Shown: positions 1 to 9,668 of the stretch, one piece after another
Layout of the letters: every line of letters begins with the position of its first letter
Numbering within the stretch: the first letter of the stretch is position 1
NCBI GenBank assembly: GCA_016872115.1
Contig: VHBC01000001.1
Coordinates: 1 to 64,000 of the forward strand
DNA from: Sphingomonadales bacterium
Lineage (GTDB): Bacteria > Bacteroidota > Bacteroidia > Flavobacteriales_D > Crocinitomicaceae
Reading direction: 5' to 3'
DNA: 64,000 bases
The notes under the pieces: generated by a model
What the model was told of the DNA's origin: nothing
What the model saw: only the letters and a program-made list of their open reading frames with translations
Databases searched by the model: none
Translations under genes and position numbers: made by a program

Positions 1-90
1 CCACCTCTTCCCATTTCGAACAGAGAAGTTAAGCCTGCTTGCGCTGATGGTACTGCGGTTTTGATCGTGGGAGAGTAAGTCGATGCCGTT
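1..90 (+). rRNA. rrf: 5S ribosomal RNA, 3' part (5' end outside window)
   Basis: Sequence CCACCTCTTCCCATTTCGAACAGAGAAGTTAAGCCTGC...GTGGGAGAGTAAGTCGATGCCG matches the conserved 5S core; followed by a hairpin and T-run. Confidence 0.9.
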
Positions 91-95
91 TTTTA

Positions 96-126
96 AAGCC
101 TCACAGAAATGTGGGGCTTTTTTTTT
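96..126 (+). terminator. Intrinsic terminator of the rRNA operon
   Basis: AAGCCTCAC-agaaat-GTGGGGCTT followed by a T-run. Confidence 0.8.
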
Positions 127-231
127 GATATAGAATTTATCCTGGTTGGTACATCTATTCTGTGGATGTAACCTTTTGACAAGGTAAATTGTTATTATTG
201 TGAAAAGTATTGATTTGCTTAGTTTAGATTT

Positions 232-906
232 ATGACCTTATACCAATTACGCATACGTTTTATTTTTCTTTTCTCGCTTACATTGAATTTTCTTGTTGAA
301 GCTCAGGAAATTACACCGGATGATTCATTTACTATTGATTTATGTTTACCAAATCCGACATCAAATGCGGCTTTTCGTACAATAATGCAGGGATTGGTTC
401 ATGCAAGTACACACTATCAATATGCTTGGAAACCAGGTTTATATTTAGGAGCTGGAGTACACTATAGTTATTTCGCCATAAATGAATTTAGGGTAACTCC
501 TAAAGTATATGGTGGAATTCATTCTGGAGCTGTGTTTATAAAAACCGGTCATGAAAAATTTTGGTCTGAGCGCTTTGGTACCGATATCGGCATTCGGGCT
601 GGCTGGGCCAGAAGCTATATTTCTTCTGATGCGCTTATAGCCCAAAACGCGGCACCACAAATACAAGAAGGCATTTATTGGGAACCAAATCTAAGTCTTA
701 TTTTAACTTCTGATGTGAATCAGAGTTTTAGGCTCACGATTGGCTATCCTTTTTATACACTTTCGTTTTCACCCCAATTAATTGGAATAGAGGGTAATAT
801 GGGTTATGATCCAGCCGAATTTGAACAAAATTCAGCATTTTTAAGTGTAGGTTTTGGCTACACTTATTATTTCAATGGGAAAAAAAGTAGTGTTGAAGAA
901 GATTAG
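232..906 (+). CDS. Hypothetical secreted/outer-membrane-like protein
   Basis: 224-aa ORF with N-terminal signal-like segment; alternating aromatic/Gly pattern and C-terminal GFGYTYYF suggest a beta-barrel. Confidence 0.65.
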   Translation: MTLYQLRIRFIFLFSLTLNFLVEAQEITPDDSFTIDLCLPNPTSNAAFRTIMQGLVHASTHYQYAWKPGLYLGAGVHYSYFAINEFRVTPKVYGGIHSGAVFIKTGHEKFWSERFGTDIGIRAGWARSYISSDALIAQNAAPQIQEGIYWEPNLSLILTSDVNQSFRLTIGYPFYTLSFSPQLIGIEGNMGYDPAEFEQNSAFLSVGFGYTYYFNGKKSSVEED

Positions 907-2543
907 GTTTGAATAACGCCAACCTTGTAAGGGTGGAGAAAACCTTCGTGAGCGGCCATTTCTATTCCCATGGATATTACTTTTCTTGTATCAATAGGGT
1001 CAATGATAGCATCAATCCATAATTTACTAGCCGCGTAATACGGCGAAATTGAGGTATCGTATTTAGCTTTAATTTCATCGAGAAGCGCCTTTTCTTTCTT
1101 AGGGTCTATGACCTCACCTTTCGCTTTAAGTTTGGCGATCTCAATTTGCAGCAGGGTTTTCGCTGCAGCTGCACCAGACATGACGGCAATTTCGGCTGTT
1201 GGCCAAGCAACAATTAATCTGGGGTCGTATGCTTTTCCACACATTGCATAATTACCAGCACCGTACGAGTTTCCTACAACAATAGAAAATTTAGGCACCA
1301 CGCTATTGGCCATAGCATTGACCATTTTGGCGCCGTCTTTGATGATACCACCGTGTTCACTTTTGGAACCAACCATAAATCCTGTGACGTCATGTAAAAA
1401 AACGAGAGGTATCTTTTTTTGATTACACAACATAATGAAACGCGCGGCTTTATCTGCACTATCAGAATAAATAACGCCGCCAAATTGCATTTCTCCTTTT
1501 GCATTTTTGACAACTGTGCGGTTATTGGCAATAATGCCGACGCTCCAACCGTCGATACGGGCATAAGTGGTAATAAGTGTTTTACCGAAGTCGGGTTTAT
1601 ACTCGCTCAATGAATTTGCATCGACAATAGTTTGAAGCAGGTCTTTGGTGTGATAGGGTTTTGAGCGATCTGATGGAATAATGCCAAAAGCATCTTGCGG
1701 ATTCTTTGCGGGTGCAATACTTTCTGTACGGTCAAATCCAACTTTGTCTTGTTGTCCGATACGCGACATCAAATCGCGGATTTTAAGTAAGCATTCCTGA
1801 TCGTCGGCTACTTTGTAGTCACAAATCCCAGAGATTTCTGTTTGGGTAGTAGCACCTCCAAGTGTTTCGTTGTCTATATCTTCACCTATAGCTGCTTTTA
1901 CCAAATAAGATCCCGCTAAGAATATTGTACCTGTTTTATCTACAATAAGTGATTCGTCGGACATAATTGGTAGGTAGGCGCCACCAGCTACACAACTTCC
2001 CATGACGGCTGCAATTTGGGTAATTCCCATTGCTGACATTTTAGCGTTGTTTCTGAAAATACGTCCAAAATGTTCTTTATCGGCAAAAATATCTTCTTGC
2101 ATCGGTAAATAGACACCAGCAGAATCGACGAGATAAATAATTGGAAGGTGATTCTCCATGGCAATTTCTTGAGCCCTCAGGTTCTTTTTTCCTGTAATTG
2201 GGAACCAAGCGCCTGCTTTAACGGTAGCATCGTTTGCAACGACAATGCATTGTCTTTGAGAAACATAGCCTATAACGACAACAACTCCTCCCGCAGGGCA
2301 TCCGCCGTGTTCAGCGTACATATTATGGCCCGCCAAAGCACCAATTTCTATGCGTTCGGTATTAGGGTCGAGTAATGCATCAATGCGCTCTCTAGCTGTG
2401 AGTTTGCCGCTTTCGTGCTGTTTGTCGATACGGGCTTGACCGCCACCCAGATGAATTTTTTCAAGTGTTTGTTCAAGCGCTCTGATTTTGAGCCGCATTT
2501 GATCTTCGTTAAAATTGAAGTTGAGTTGTTGTGTTGTTGCCAT
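903..2543 (-). CDS. Acyl-CoA carboxylase, carboxyltransferase (beta) subunit (methylcrotonyl/propionyl-CoA carboxylase type)
   Basis: Motifs ARERIDALLDP, GGAYLPIMSDE, SGAAAAKTLLQIE. Start reset to MATTQQL at 2543. Confidence 0.9.
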   Translation of the reverse strand: MATTQQLNFNFNEDQMRLKIRALEQTLEKIHLGGGQARIDKQHESGKLTARERIDALLDPNTERIEIGALAGHNMYAEHGGCPAGGVVVVIGYVSQRQCIVVANDATVKAGAWFPITGKKNLRAQEIAMENHLPIIYLVDSAGVYLPMQEDIFADKEHFGRIFRNNAKMSAMGITQIAAVMGSCVAGGAYLPIMSDESLIVDKTGTIFLAGSYLVKAAIGEDIDNETLGGATTQTEISGICDYKVADDQECLLKIRDLMSRIGQQDKVGFDRTESIAPAKNPQDAFGIIPSDRSKPYHTKDLLQTIVDANSLSEYKPDFGKTLITTYARIDGWSVGIIANNRTVVKNAKGEMQFGGVIYSDSADKAARFIMLCNQKKIPLVFLHDVTGFMVGSKSEHGGIIKDGAKMVNAMANSVVPKFSIVVGNSYGAGNYAMCGKAYDPRLIVAWPTAEIAVMSGAAAAKTLLQIEIAKLKAKGEVIDPKKEKALLDEIKAKYDTSISPYYAASKLWIDAIIDPIDTRKVISMGIEMAAHEGFLHPYKVGVIQT

Positions 2544-2626
2544 GTGTTGATTGGGTCTCAAATATACGAAATGTAATCTTCCCTTGCCATGTTTAGTCTT
2601 TTTCCTATTTTCATACAATCAAATAA

Positions 2627-3934
2627 ATGAGCACCTATATGACAAATAAAGATCCACATCAAGGTACTGCGATCAAACCTCAAAAAAACAGACTCACACT
2701 TTATATTTTGGTTGCCATGCTGCTCGGCGGTATTTTGGGTGCTATCATTCACAATGCTTGTGATACTAAAACGGCTGAGCAGTTTAGTACGTATATCAAA
2801 ATTCTGGCAACAATTTTTATACGCTTGGTTCAGATGATTATTGCGCCACTGGTGCTCACGACATTAGTGGTCGGCATTGCTAAACTCGGTGACATCAAAT
2901 CTGTAGGACGCATCGGGGGTAGGGCACTTGCTTGGTTTTTTAGTGCTTCGTTTATTTCGCTACTAATTGGCTTGTTTTGGGTGAATTTTTTGCGTCCAGG
3001 CTATGGTGTCAATTTATCGGGTGTAGATACCTCCACGGCTTCAGAGGTCACAGCCAAAACCCAAGACTTTTCAGTGCAACATTTTGTGGAACACATTTTT
3101 CCTAAATCGGTATTTGAAGCAATGGCTTCAAACGAAATATTGCAAATTGTCATATTCGCCATCTTTTTTGGATTGGCAGCAGCCTCGATAGGTGAAAACG
3201 TAAGGCCAGTTATCAATGCGCTCGATAAAACCTCACACATTATTCTCAAAATGGTGAATTTCGTCATGAAGTTTGCGCCAATCGGTGTTTTCGGCGCCAT
3301 TGCAGGTGTTTTTTCAGTAAAAGATGTCTCTGATTTAATGTTGACCTATACTAAATTCTTTAGTTCTTTCTTGGTAGGGATTGCCTCGTTATGGGTGTTT
3401 TTATTGCTTGTAGGTTATGTCTTTTTAGGGAGTCATTTAAAAACACTCCTCAAGCGCATTGTGAGTCCATTGGTCATTGCGTTTGGCACCACGAGCAGCG
3501 AGGCGGTTTTTCCTAAATTAACCGAAGAGCTGGAGCGTTTTGGCATCAAGGACCGTATTGTTTCTTTCATGCTTCCACTTGGCTACTCCTTCAATTTAGA
3601 TGGGAGCATGATGTACATGACATTTGCAAGTATTTTCATCGCACAAGTTTTTGGTGTGCACTTGGATGGTGGAAGCCAATTAACCATGCTGCTTGTTTTG
3701 ATGTTGACCAGTAAAGGTATTGCAGGTGTGCCCCGTGCCAGTTTAGTGGTGGTAGCCGCCACCTGTGGTATGTTCAATATCCCGATTGAAGGCATTGCTT
3801 TGATCTTACCTATAGATCACTTCTGTGATATGTTCCGCAGTGCAACCAATGTGTTGGGTAATTCTGTTGCTACAGCTGTAGTGGGTAAGTGGGAAGAACC
3901 AAAGGCTTCCTCATTCGTTGTTGAGAAAGGATAG
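2627..3934 (+). CDS. Dicarboxylate/amino acid:cation symporter (DAACS family)
   Basis: 435 aa, multi-TM; motifs IIAPLVLTTLVVGI, FGTTSSEAVFPKL, PLGYSFNLDGSMMY. Confidence 0.92.
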   Translation: MSTYMTNKDPHQGTAIKPQKNRLTLYILVAMLLGGILGAIIHNACDTKTAEQFSTYIKILATIFIRLVQMIIAPLVLTTLVVGIAKLGDIKSVGRIGGRALAWFFSASFISLLIGLFWVNFLRPGYGVNLSGVDTSTASEVTAKTQDFSVQHFVEHIFPKSVFEAMASNEILQIVIFAIFFGLAAASIGENVRPVINALDKTSHIILKMVNFVMKFAPIGVFGAIAGVFSVKDVSDLMLTYTKFFSSFLVGIASLWVFLLLVGYVFLGSHLKTLLKRIVSPLVIAFGTTSSEAVFPKLTEELERFGIKDRIVSFMLPLGYSFNLDGSMMYMTFASIFIAQVFGVHLDGGSQLTMLLVLMLTSKGIAGVPRASLVVVAATCGMFNIPIEGIALILPIDHFCDMFRSATNVLGNSVATAVVGKWEEPKASSFVVEKG

Positions 3935-4343
3935 CAAGGTGGGCGCATGGAGGTCGTGATGACCTTCAAAACGGCTGACTTTAAAACCAAGACTTTTATA
4001 AGTTTTTATTGTGGACTCGATACTTTCCCTATCGAAGTAAGGGTCATTTTCACCAATTGCAAATTGCAACTTTGCACCTTTAGGAAAATCACTTTTGTCG
4101 ATGTCCGGATTCTTTGGTCATCCAAGAGGCCCCAACTCTTCCTGAGCTTCCTTCTAAATAAAAGCGGTGCGGACCTTCTGGTACCACAATTCCCCAATTG
4201 TCATTTAAGATATTGAATTGTCGAAAGAAAAACTGCCCAAGCTGCCCATAGCCATGTAGGGCAAAAATGATTTTATCTTTGCCTTTTAAATCATTTTGAT
4301 AGTACCGTCTTGTTTGCTCAAAAGGAAGGTGCTGTTCAAACAT
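3911..4343 (-). pseudogene. Alpha/beta-hydrolase carboxylesterase remnant with internal deletion and frame change
   Basis: Frame 1 (4343..4089) encodes MFEQHLPFEQTRRYYQ...IIFALHGYGQLGQFFFRQF...GRVGASWMTKES and then stops. Another minus frame continues DIDKSDFPKGAKLQFAIGENDPYFDRESIESTIKTYKSLGFKVSRFEGHHDLHAPTLLSFLNNE* to TGA at 3911, resembling the C-terminus of the same family. The central Ser-nucleophile region is absent. Confidence 0.75.
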
Positions 4344-6532
4344 TAGTGCTGTATGAGCAATTTCTTTGACTTGGTTTGACCATTCATTTGTACGCTAACC
4401 AAATAAGAGCCCGCTGCTAAGAATGTGCAATCAACAAATTGGGACGCAGCATGGGTTTTGATTTCACTCAAAATCTTGCCTTGAAGGTCCATAATAATTA
4501 TGGTTTTGGCAGCACCCGAACTGAATTCTAAAGTAAAGCTATCCATGGCTGGATTCGGATTCAGCCCAAACTCAAATTGATTTTCTGTAAGACCAGAAAT
4601 ATCAATACCTACACAATTACAATTGATATCAATGGAGTCGTTGATGGTCAAGGCATTTGCGTCGTCGCAGGGGCTACCGGGCAAAATACACGTTTGGTCA
4701 TCGATATTTGCCAACGGATTGTAGTTACATGCGTTTGGATCCATACAACCACTCACATACAAGGTGCCTACGCAATTACAAAGTGAATCGAGGACATCAT
4801 TGAACGTGTCAGGGTTGTTATCATCGCAAGGTGTGTCTGGATAGATACAAGTGTTGTTATCTACATTTGCCAAGGAGTCGTAAGTACAAGAATTTGGATC
4901 CATACAACCCTCTACAATCAGGATACCTGCACAAAGACAATCAGGATTAATCGAGTCGTTCATGGTGTTCGGGTTGCCGTCGTCGCAAGGTAATCCCGGG
5001 AACAAACAGCTATTGTTATCGACATTTGCAAGTGGGTTGTAATTACACGCAGCTGGGTTCATACAGCCGGGTATTGTTGTAACGAGTTGGCCAGCGCAAA
5101 CGCAATTGGCGTTGGTACTGTCATTAATTGTATTTGGATTGCCGTCATTGCAAGGGGTGTTTGGATACAAACAGCTGCCGTTATTTACGGTTGCAAGACA
5201 GTTGTAATTACATGAAAGTGGGTCTGTACAACCATAAACAGGCGTAGCTGGCCCGTAGGCATAGCGCGCAACGGCGTGCTGCGTATTGGTTTGGGCACTA
5301 AACCCTGCAACTACAATTTTGTTGCCAGGGTAGAGGTCCATGCCGTAAGCGTCGTCCCAGCTTGTGCTAAGTGATGTAATAGTATGTCCGTTTGTACCAA
5401 ATGAAGTTTGCAAGATGCCATTGGCGTTGTATTTAGAAATGATAAAATCACGCACAAATGAGCTAGGTCCGGTAGTGCCACAGGTTAGTAAAGAACCATC
5501 AGGATGAATCAATAATTCATAAGCGCAATCCATTACCGCCACATCTATAATTGAAGTACCTAGGGTGCTTGGGAAGACACCAGAGCCAAACGTGGTTACA
5601 AGTGCTCCATCATTTGTATTTCGGGCTTGAAGAATTAAATCCCAAGGGCCAACGCCATTTTGCCCCGCCATGATCAGTTTTGAGCCGTCGTACTCGATGT
5701 CGAAAAAGCGCGCATTAAAATTCATTGGAATTAAAACGCCATTGCTACCAAAGGCAGCATATGGAACCCCTGTTGCGGATACTTTTGCCAAAAGCGGGTA
5801 ATAAATATTATTAATATAAGCATCTCCACAAATAAAGATGTCATTATTGTTTCCAATGACTGCGCTTTGTCCTGTGCATGAACTACCTGTGGCATTTTGA
5901 AAGGTTGTTGTTCCATTTGTCCCGAAAGTCAAATCAATTTGCCCATTAAAATCGCATTGGGTAAGGGCCAAGCGGTTGGTGCTGAACCCTGGTAATTTAG
6001 AAGAACCTACCAAAATGATTTTATTGTTTTGGATCAGGATTTTACGCGCGTAGTCCTCGCTAGAGCCGATGTCATTATGAAAAAAACCATTGACGCCAAA
6101 AGTTTGATCTAAGGTACCATTGCTGTTTAGGCGCAGCATTGTGAATTGTGGGTTGGCAGCAGTTAAACTTGTGGCACCTGCGATTAAAAGTTGACCACTC
6201 GGCAATAGTTCCATGTCGTAGGCAAAACTCGAGCCGCCCGGCGCGTTATACAAGTAATAGCCGTTTGTTCCGAAGGTATTGTCGATGGTTCCGTCGCAAT
6301 TCAGGCGCACGACAACCATGCCTAAACTAGAGGTCATGCCTGAAGTCCCGCAATAGATCATTTTTCCGTTGGCTAGCGTAACGACATCTTGTGCGTTATC
6401 CATAAAATTGCTGGCAACCGGACCGTAACTTGCATAACCGGTTCCAGAAAAACTTAAATCCAGGCTGCCTGGAGCTTGCGCAAAAGAAGAGACAGAGATT
6501 AATATTGCTAAAATGATGGTAAAAAACTTCAT
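4343..6532 (-). CDS. Secreted protein with delta-60-type repeats, Cys-rich GCMDPNACNYNPLANVDNNSC repeats and a T9SS type A C-terminal sorting domain
   Basis: 729 aa; repeated L(N/D)xxGTxDxTFGxNG; four GC-DP cysteine repeats; C-terminus NPAMDSFTLEFSS...GSYLVSVQMNGQTKSKKLLIQH. Confidence 0.88.
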   Translation of the reverse strand: MKFFTIILAILISVSSFAQAPGSLDLSFSGTGYASYGPVASNFMDNAQDVVTLANGKMIYCGTSGMTSSLGMVVVRLNCDGTIDNTFGTNGYYLYNAPGGSSFAYDMELLPSGQLLIAGATSLTAANPQFTMLRLNSNGTLDQTFGVNGFFHNDIGSSEDYARKILIQNNKIILVGSSKLPGFSTNRLALTQCDFNGQIDLTFGTNGTTTFQNATGSSCTGQSAVIGNNNDIFICGDAYINNIYYPLLAKVSATGVPYAAFGSNGVLIPMNFNARFFDIEYDGSKLIMAGQNGVGPWDLILQARNTNDGALVTTFGSGVFPSTLGTSIIDVAVMDCAYELLIHPDGSLLTCGTTGPSSFVRDFIISKYNANGILQTSFGTNGHTITSLSTSWDDAYGMDLYPGNKIVVAGFSAQTNTQHAVARYAYGPATPVYGCTDPLSCNYNCLATVNNGSCLYPNTPCNDGNPNTINDSTNANCVCAGQLVTTIPGCMNPAACNYNPLANVDNNSCLFPGLPCDDGNPNTMNDSINPDCLCAGILIVEGCMDPNSCTYDSLANVDNNTCIYPDTPCDDNNPDTFNDVLDSLCNCVGTLYVSGCMDPNACNYNPLANIDDQTCILPGSPCDDANALTINDSIDINCNCVGIDISGLTENQFEFGLNPNPAMDSFTLEFSSGAAKTIIIMDLQGKILSEIKTHAASQFVDCTFLAAGSYLVSVQMNGQTKSKKLLIQH

Positions 6533-6568
6533 GTTGAATGTTTAGACGTCCTAAATTTACAACTATAT

Positions 6569-7108
6569 TTGACGGTGCGAAAATTTCTTCTTTTCGGTTT
6601 TCTTTCAATCTTATTCTATCAATTGATAGGTTTTTTCACTTTTGTGGAAATAGAGCACTACTTCATTCGAAAAGAAAATAAAACGGCGCTCAAGCAAGCT
6701 GTTCCTGAAAATCAGCTCATTTCATTTCATTTTACAATTAAGGAAAGTAAAAAACTGAATTGGGTTAAACCCCATGAATTCAGGCTCAATGGTAGGTTTT
6801 ATGATGTTGTACACAAGCGTAAGATCAAAGGCATTTGGCATTTCAAATGCATTGATGACAAACAAGAAACAGTCTTATTTGAAAAGTTAGCCTATGCAAC
6901 TGCCGATAACCTCGTCAATGCCCCTGATCAGCACCCGATTCATGGCTGGCTTAAGCTTATGAATGAACCAATGGAACCGACTGATTTTTTTAAAATCCAG
7001 TTGAAAAAAAATAAAGCATCCTTTAACAAAACTATCTTTTTTAAGGAAGTAAGAATTCTTGAACCTCAGATAGCAGTCACCGGCCCACCACCCGAAAATC
7101 GAGTTTAA
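6569..7108 (+). CDS. Hypothetical protein with N-terminal TM segment
   Basis: 179-aa ORF; start TTG at 6569 or GTG at 6575; one hydrophobic N-terminal helix. Confidence 0.6.
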   Translation: MTVRKFLLFGFLSILFYQLIGFFTFVEIEHYFIRKENKTALKQAVPENQLISFHFTIKESKKLNWVKPHEFRLNGRFYDVVHKRKIKGIWHFKCIDDKQETVLFEKLAYATADNLVNAPDQHPIHGWLKLMNEPMEPTDFFKIQLKKNKASFNKTIFFKEVRILEPQIAVTGPPPENRV

Positions 7109-7116
7109 ATAGCCAC

Positions 7117-7166
7117 ACTACAAAGTAGTAAAAAAGCTCATACTTTCTTGTTAAGGAGGTATGAGT
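7117..7166 (+). promoter_or_regulatory. Two hairpins in the leader of the TonB-dependent receptor gene
   Basis: ACTAC-AAA-GTAGT (7117-7129) and CTCATAC (7137-7143)/GTATGAG (7159-7165). Confidence 0.35.
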
Positions 7167-7214
7167 GCTTACGTTCATCGAAATGGATGAAATATTTATT
7201 TAAACTTAACACGA

Positions 7215-9620
7215 ATGAAATCACTATATCTTATGGTGATAGGTGTGCTTTTCTTGCCTATCCTCAGTTTTGCGCAGCTAACTTTTGAAGTGCGCGATGC
7301 TTATACCTTCGAGTCTGTAAATGGGCTAACAATACAGTCAAAGGCTAAAGTGAAGCAACTATCAAATTCAAGTTATCAATTGGATGGACAAGCGCCTTTT
7401 ACTGTTGAAATTCAACACCCGGATTACGAAAAGTATACTTTGCAAATTCCAGGTAATGGTGCTGCAATTCAGGTGACGGTTTATCTCGTTCCAAATACCC
7501 AAACGGAAAATGAAACGGTTGTCTCTGCCAATAAAACGGCTGAAAAGCGCAAGGATGTCGCTCAGAAGATTCAAGTAATTAGAGCTTCTGAACTGCAGTT
7601 TCAGCAACAAACATCCATGGCTGACGTATTGTCTAATTCCGGATCTGTTTTCGTTCAAAAAAGCCAACTCGGCGGCGGCAGCCCGATAATTCGCGGCTTT
7701 GAAACCAATAAAGTTCTATTAGTAGTTGATGGTATACGCATGAATAATGCGATATACCGAGGAGGGCACCTTCAAAATATTCTCACTTTAGATCAAGCAA
7801 ATATGGACCGCGTTGAAGTTGTTTTTGGGCCGGGTTCAGTGATGTATGGCTCAGATGCCATTGGAGGCGTCATGAGTTTTCAGACCAAAAAACCAATTTT
7901 TAGTTCAACAGACCAAACACTTGTAAAAAGTGGCGCTTATGTACGTGCGTTTTCTGCAGGCGCTGGTTATGCTACAAATGCCCAAGTGAATGTCGCAAAT
8001 AAACGCTTTGCTTCATTAACTTCCATTTCTTACGCAAGTTTTGGTGATTTACGACAAGGAAACAAGCGTTCTGAAGCAATCGGAAATTTGGGTTACCGAC
8101 CTTGGTGTGTCAGTACGATAAATGGGGTGGACAGCATGGTGACCAATACAGACAGTAGTTTGCAAGTAGGTTCTGGGTACAGCCAATACGACGTTTTACA
8201 AAAGTTCAGTTTTAAGCAAAAACAAGGCGTAAGCCATCATTTGAATTTACAATTGTCAAATTCGAGTAACATTGATCGTTACGACCGGCTCACTTTAATG
8301 TCGGGTTCTAAACCAAAATTTGCAGAATGGTATTATGGTCCACAATTCCGTCTTCTTGCTGCTTATACATTAGAATTGTCGAACGCAACTAAGTTTTACG
8401 ACAACGCCCGCCTCATTTTGGCTTATCAAGCTATTGAAGAAAGCCGCATGGACAGAAGGTTTAATAAAGTAGGCTTGAACCACCGCATAGAACAACTCGA
8501 TATTTATAGCTTGAATGCCGATTTCATGAAGAAAAAAGGCGCTCATGAATTACGCTATGGCGCCGAGGCTTATTTGAATTTAGTGAATTCAACGGCTTAC
8601 ACTGAAGATATCACAACAGGAGCGCAAACGACTTTGGATACGCGTTACCCAGATGGCGGTTCCAGCATGCAAGGGGCCGCGCTTTATGCTTCACATACTT
8701 TAGAGCTTTCAGATAAATTAATTATCAATGATGGCATCCGTCTTTCACAAGTAGCACTGAATGCCAAATTCAAGGACCAAAGTTTTTTTCCTTTTCCGTT
8801 TAGCGAAATCCAACAAAATCATTTGGCAGTAAATGGCAATTTAGGTTTGATTTATATGCCTATTTCTAAATTCCGTCTTACTTTAAACGGGTCTACGGCT
8901 TTTAGAGCACCGAACGTGGATGACCTCACTAAAGTATTTGAGTCTGTTCCGGGAAAGGTTGTTGTTCCTAATCCTAACCTGCTTGCAGAATATGCCTATA
9001 ATGCAGAGTTTGGTCTTCACTATACCGTATTGAAAAACACGGTATTAGGCGCAACTGTATATCAAACCTGGCTTACGAATGCTTTGACAGTTCAAAATGG
9101 CACTTTCAATGGTTCGGACAGTGTACTTTATGATGGTCAAATGAGTTCGGTACTTAAAACAACGAACGCTGGTAGCGCAAAAGTATATGGCGTAGAAGCG
9201 TTTGTAAATGCGCAAATTACAAGCAAATGGCAATTGTTTGCAAGCTACAATTATACCTACGGCCGCATCGCAACTGATACCATTCCTTACCCGTTAGATC
9301 ACGTTGCACCTGCTTTTGGTAAAATTAGCTTGAAATACACCCCAACTTTCAAACTCAGATTGGAGGCCTTTGCCATGTACTCAGCTGCAAAGAAATTGGA
9401 AGATTACAATTTAGTTGGCGAAGATAATTTTGCTTACGCTACGCCAAATGGAATGCCAAGTTGGTATACCCTTAATCTAAGAGCCAATTACAACCTAAAC
9501 AATACACTCAGTATTCAATTGGCTTGTGAGAATATTTTAGATCAGAACTACCGCATGTTCGCATCGAACATCTCGGCACCTGGCCGCAATTTTATTTTGA
9601 CCCTTAGAGGATCGTTTTAA
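7215..9620 (+). CDS. TonB-dependent outer membrane receptor (heme/siderophore-like)
   Basis: 801 aa with signal peptide; plug domain ADVLSNSGSVFVQKSQLGGGSPIIRGFETNKVLLVVDGIRMNNAIYRGGH; C-terminal beta-barrel. Confidence 0.92.
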   Translation: MKSLYLMVIGVLFLPILSFAQLTFEVRDAYTFESVNGLTIQSKAKVKQLSNSSYQLDGQAPFTVEIQHPDYEKYTLQIPGNGAAIQVTVYLVPNTQTENETVVSANKTAEKRKDVAQKIQVIRASELQFQQQTSMADVLSNSGSVFVQKSQLGGGSPIIRGFETNKVLLVVDGIRMNNAIYRGGHLQNILTLDQANMDRVEVVFGPGSVMYGSDAIGGVMSFQTKKPIFSSTDQTLVKSGAYVRAFSAGAGYATNAQVNVANKRFASLTSISYASFGDLRQGNKRSEAIGNLGYRPWCVSTINGVDSMVTNTDSSLQVGSGYSQYDVLQKFSFKQKQGVSHHLNLQLSNSSNIDRYDRLTLMSGSKPKFAEWYYGPQFRLLAAYTLELSNATKFYDNARLILAYQAIEESRMDRRFNKVGLNHRIEQLDIYSLNADFMKKKGAHELRYGAEAYLNLVNSTAYTEDITTGAQTTLDTRYPDGGSSMQGAALYASHTLELSDKLIINDGIRLSQVALNAKFKDQSFFPFPFSEIQQNHLAVNGNLGLIYMPISKFRLTLNGSTAFRAPNVDDLTKVFESVPGKVVVPNPNLLAEYAYNAEFGLHYTVLKNTVLGATVYQTWLTNALTVQNGTFNGSDSVLYDGQMSSVLKTTNAGSAKVYGVEAFVNAQITSKWQLFASYNYTYGRIATDTIPYPLDHVAPAFGKISLKYTPTFKLRLEAFAMYSAAKKLEDYNLVGEDNFAYATPNGMPSWYTLNLRANYNLNNTLSIQLACENILDQNYRMFASNISAPGRNFILTLRGSF

Positions 9621-9633
9621 TCCAATAAAAAAA

Positions 9634-9668
9634 ACAAAAAAGGCGGAGTTAACTCCGCCTTTTTTATT
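9634..9668. terminator. Bidirectional intrinsic terminator between convergent genes
   Basis: Perfect palindrome AGGCGGAGTTAACTCCGCCT (9641-9660) flanked by A-run and T-run. Confidence 0.85.

Noticed and set aside
3947-4216. 89-aa plus-strand ORF after the symporter gene
   Set aside because: Antisense to the decayed esterase, whose minus-strand frames give recognisable protein family sequence.
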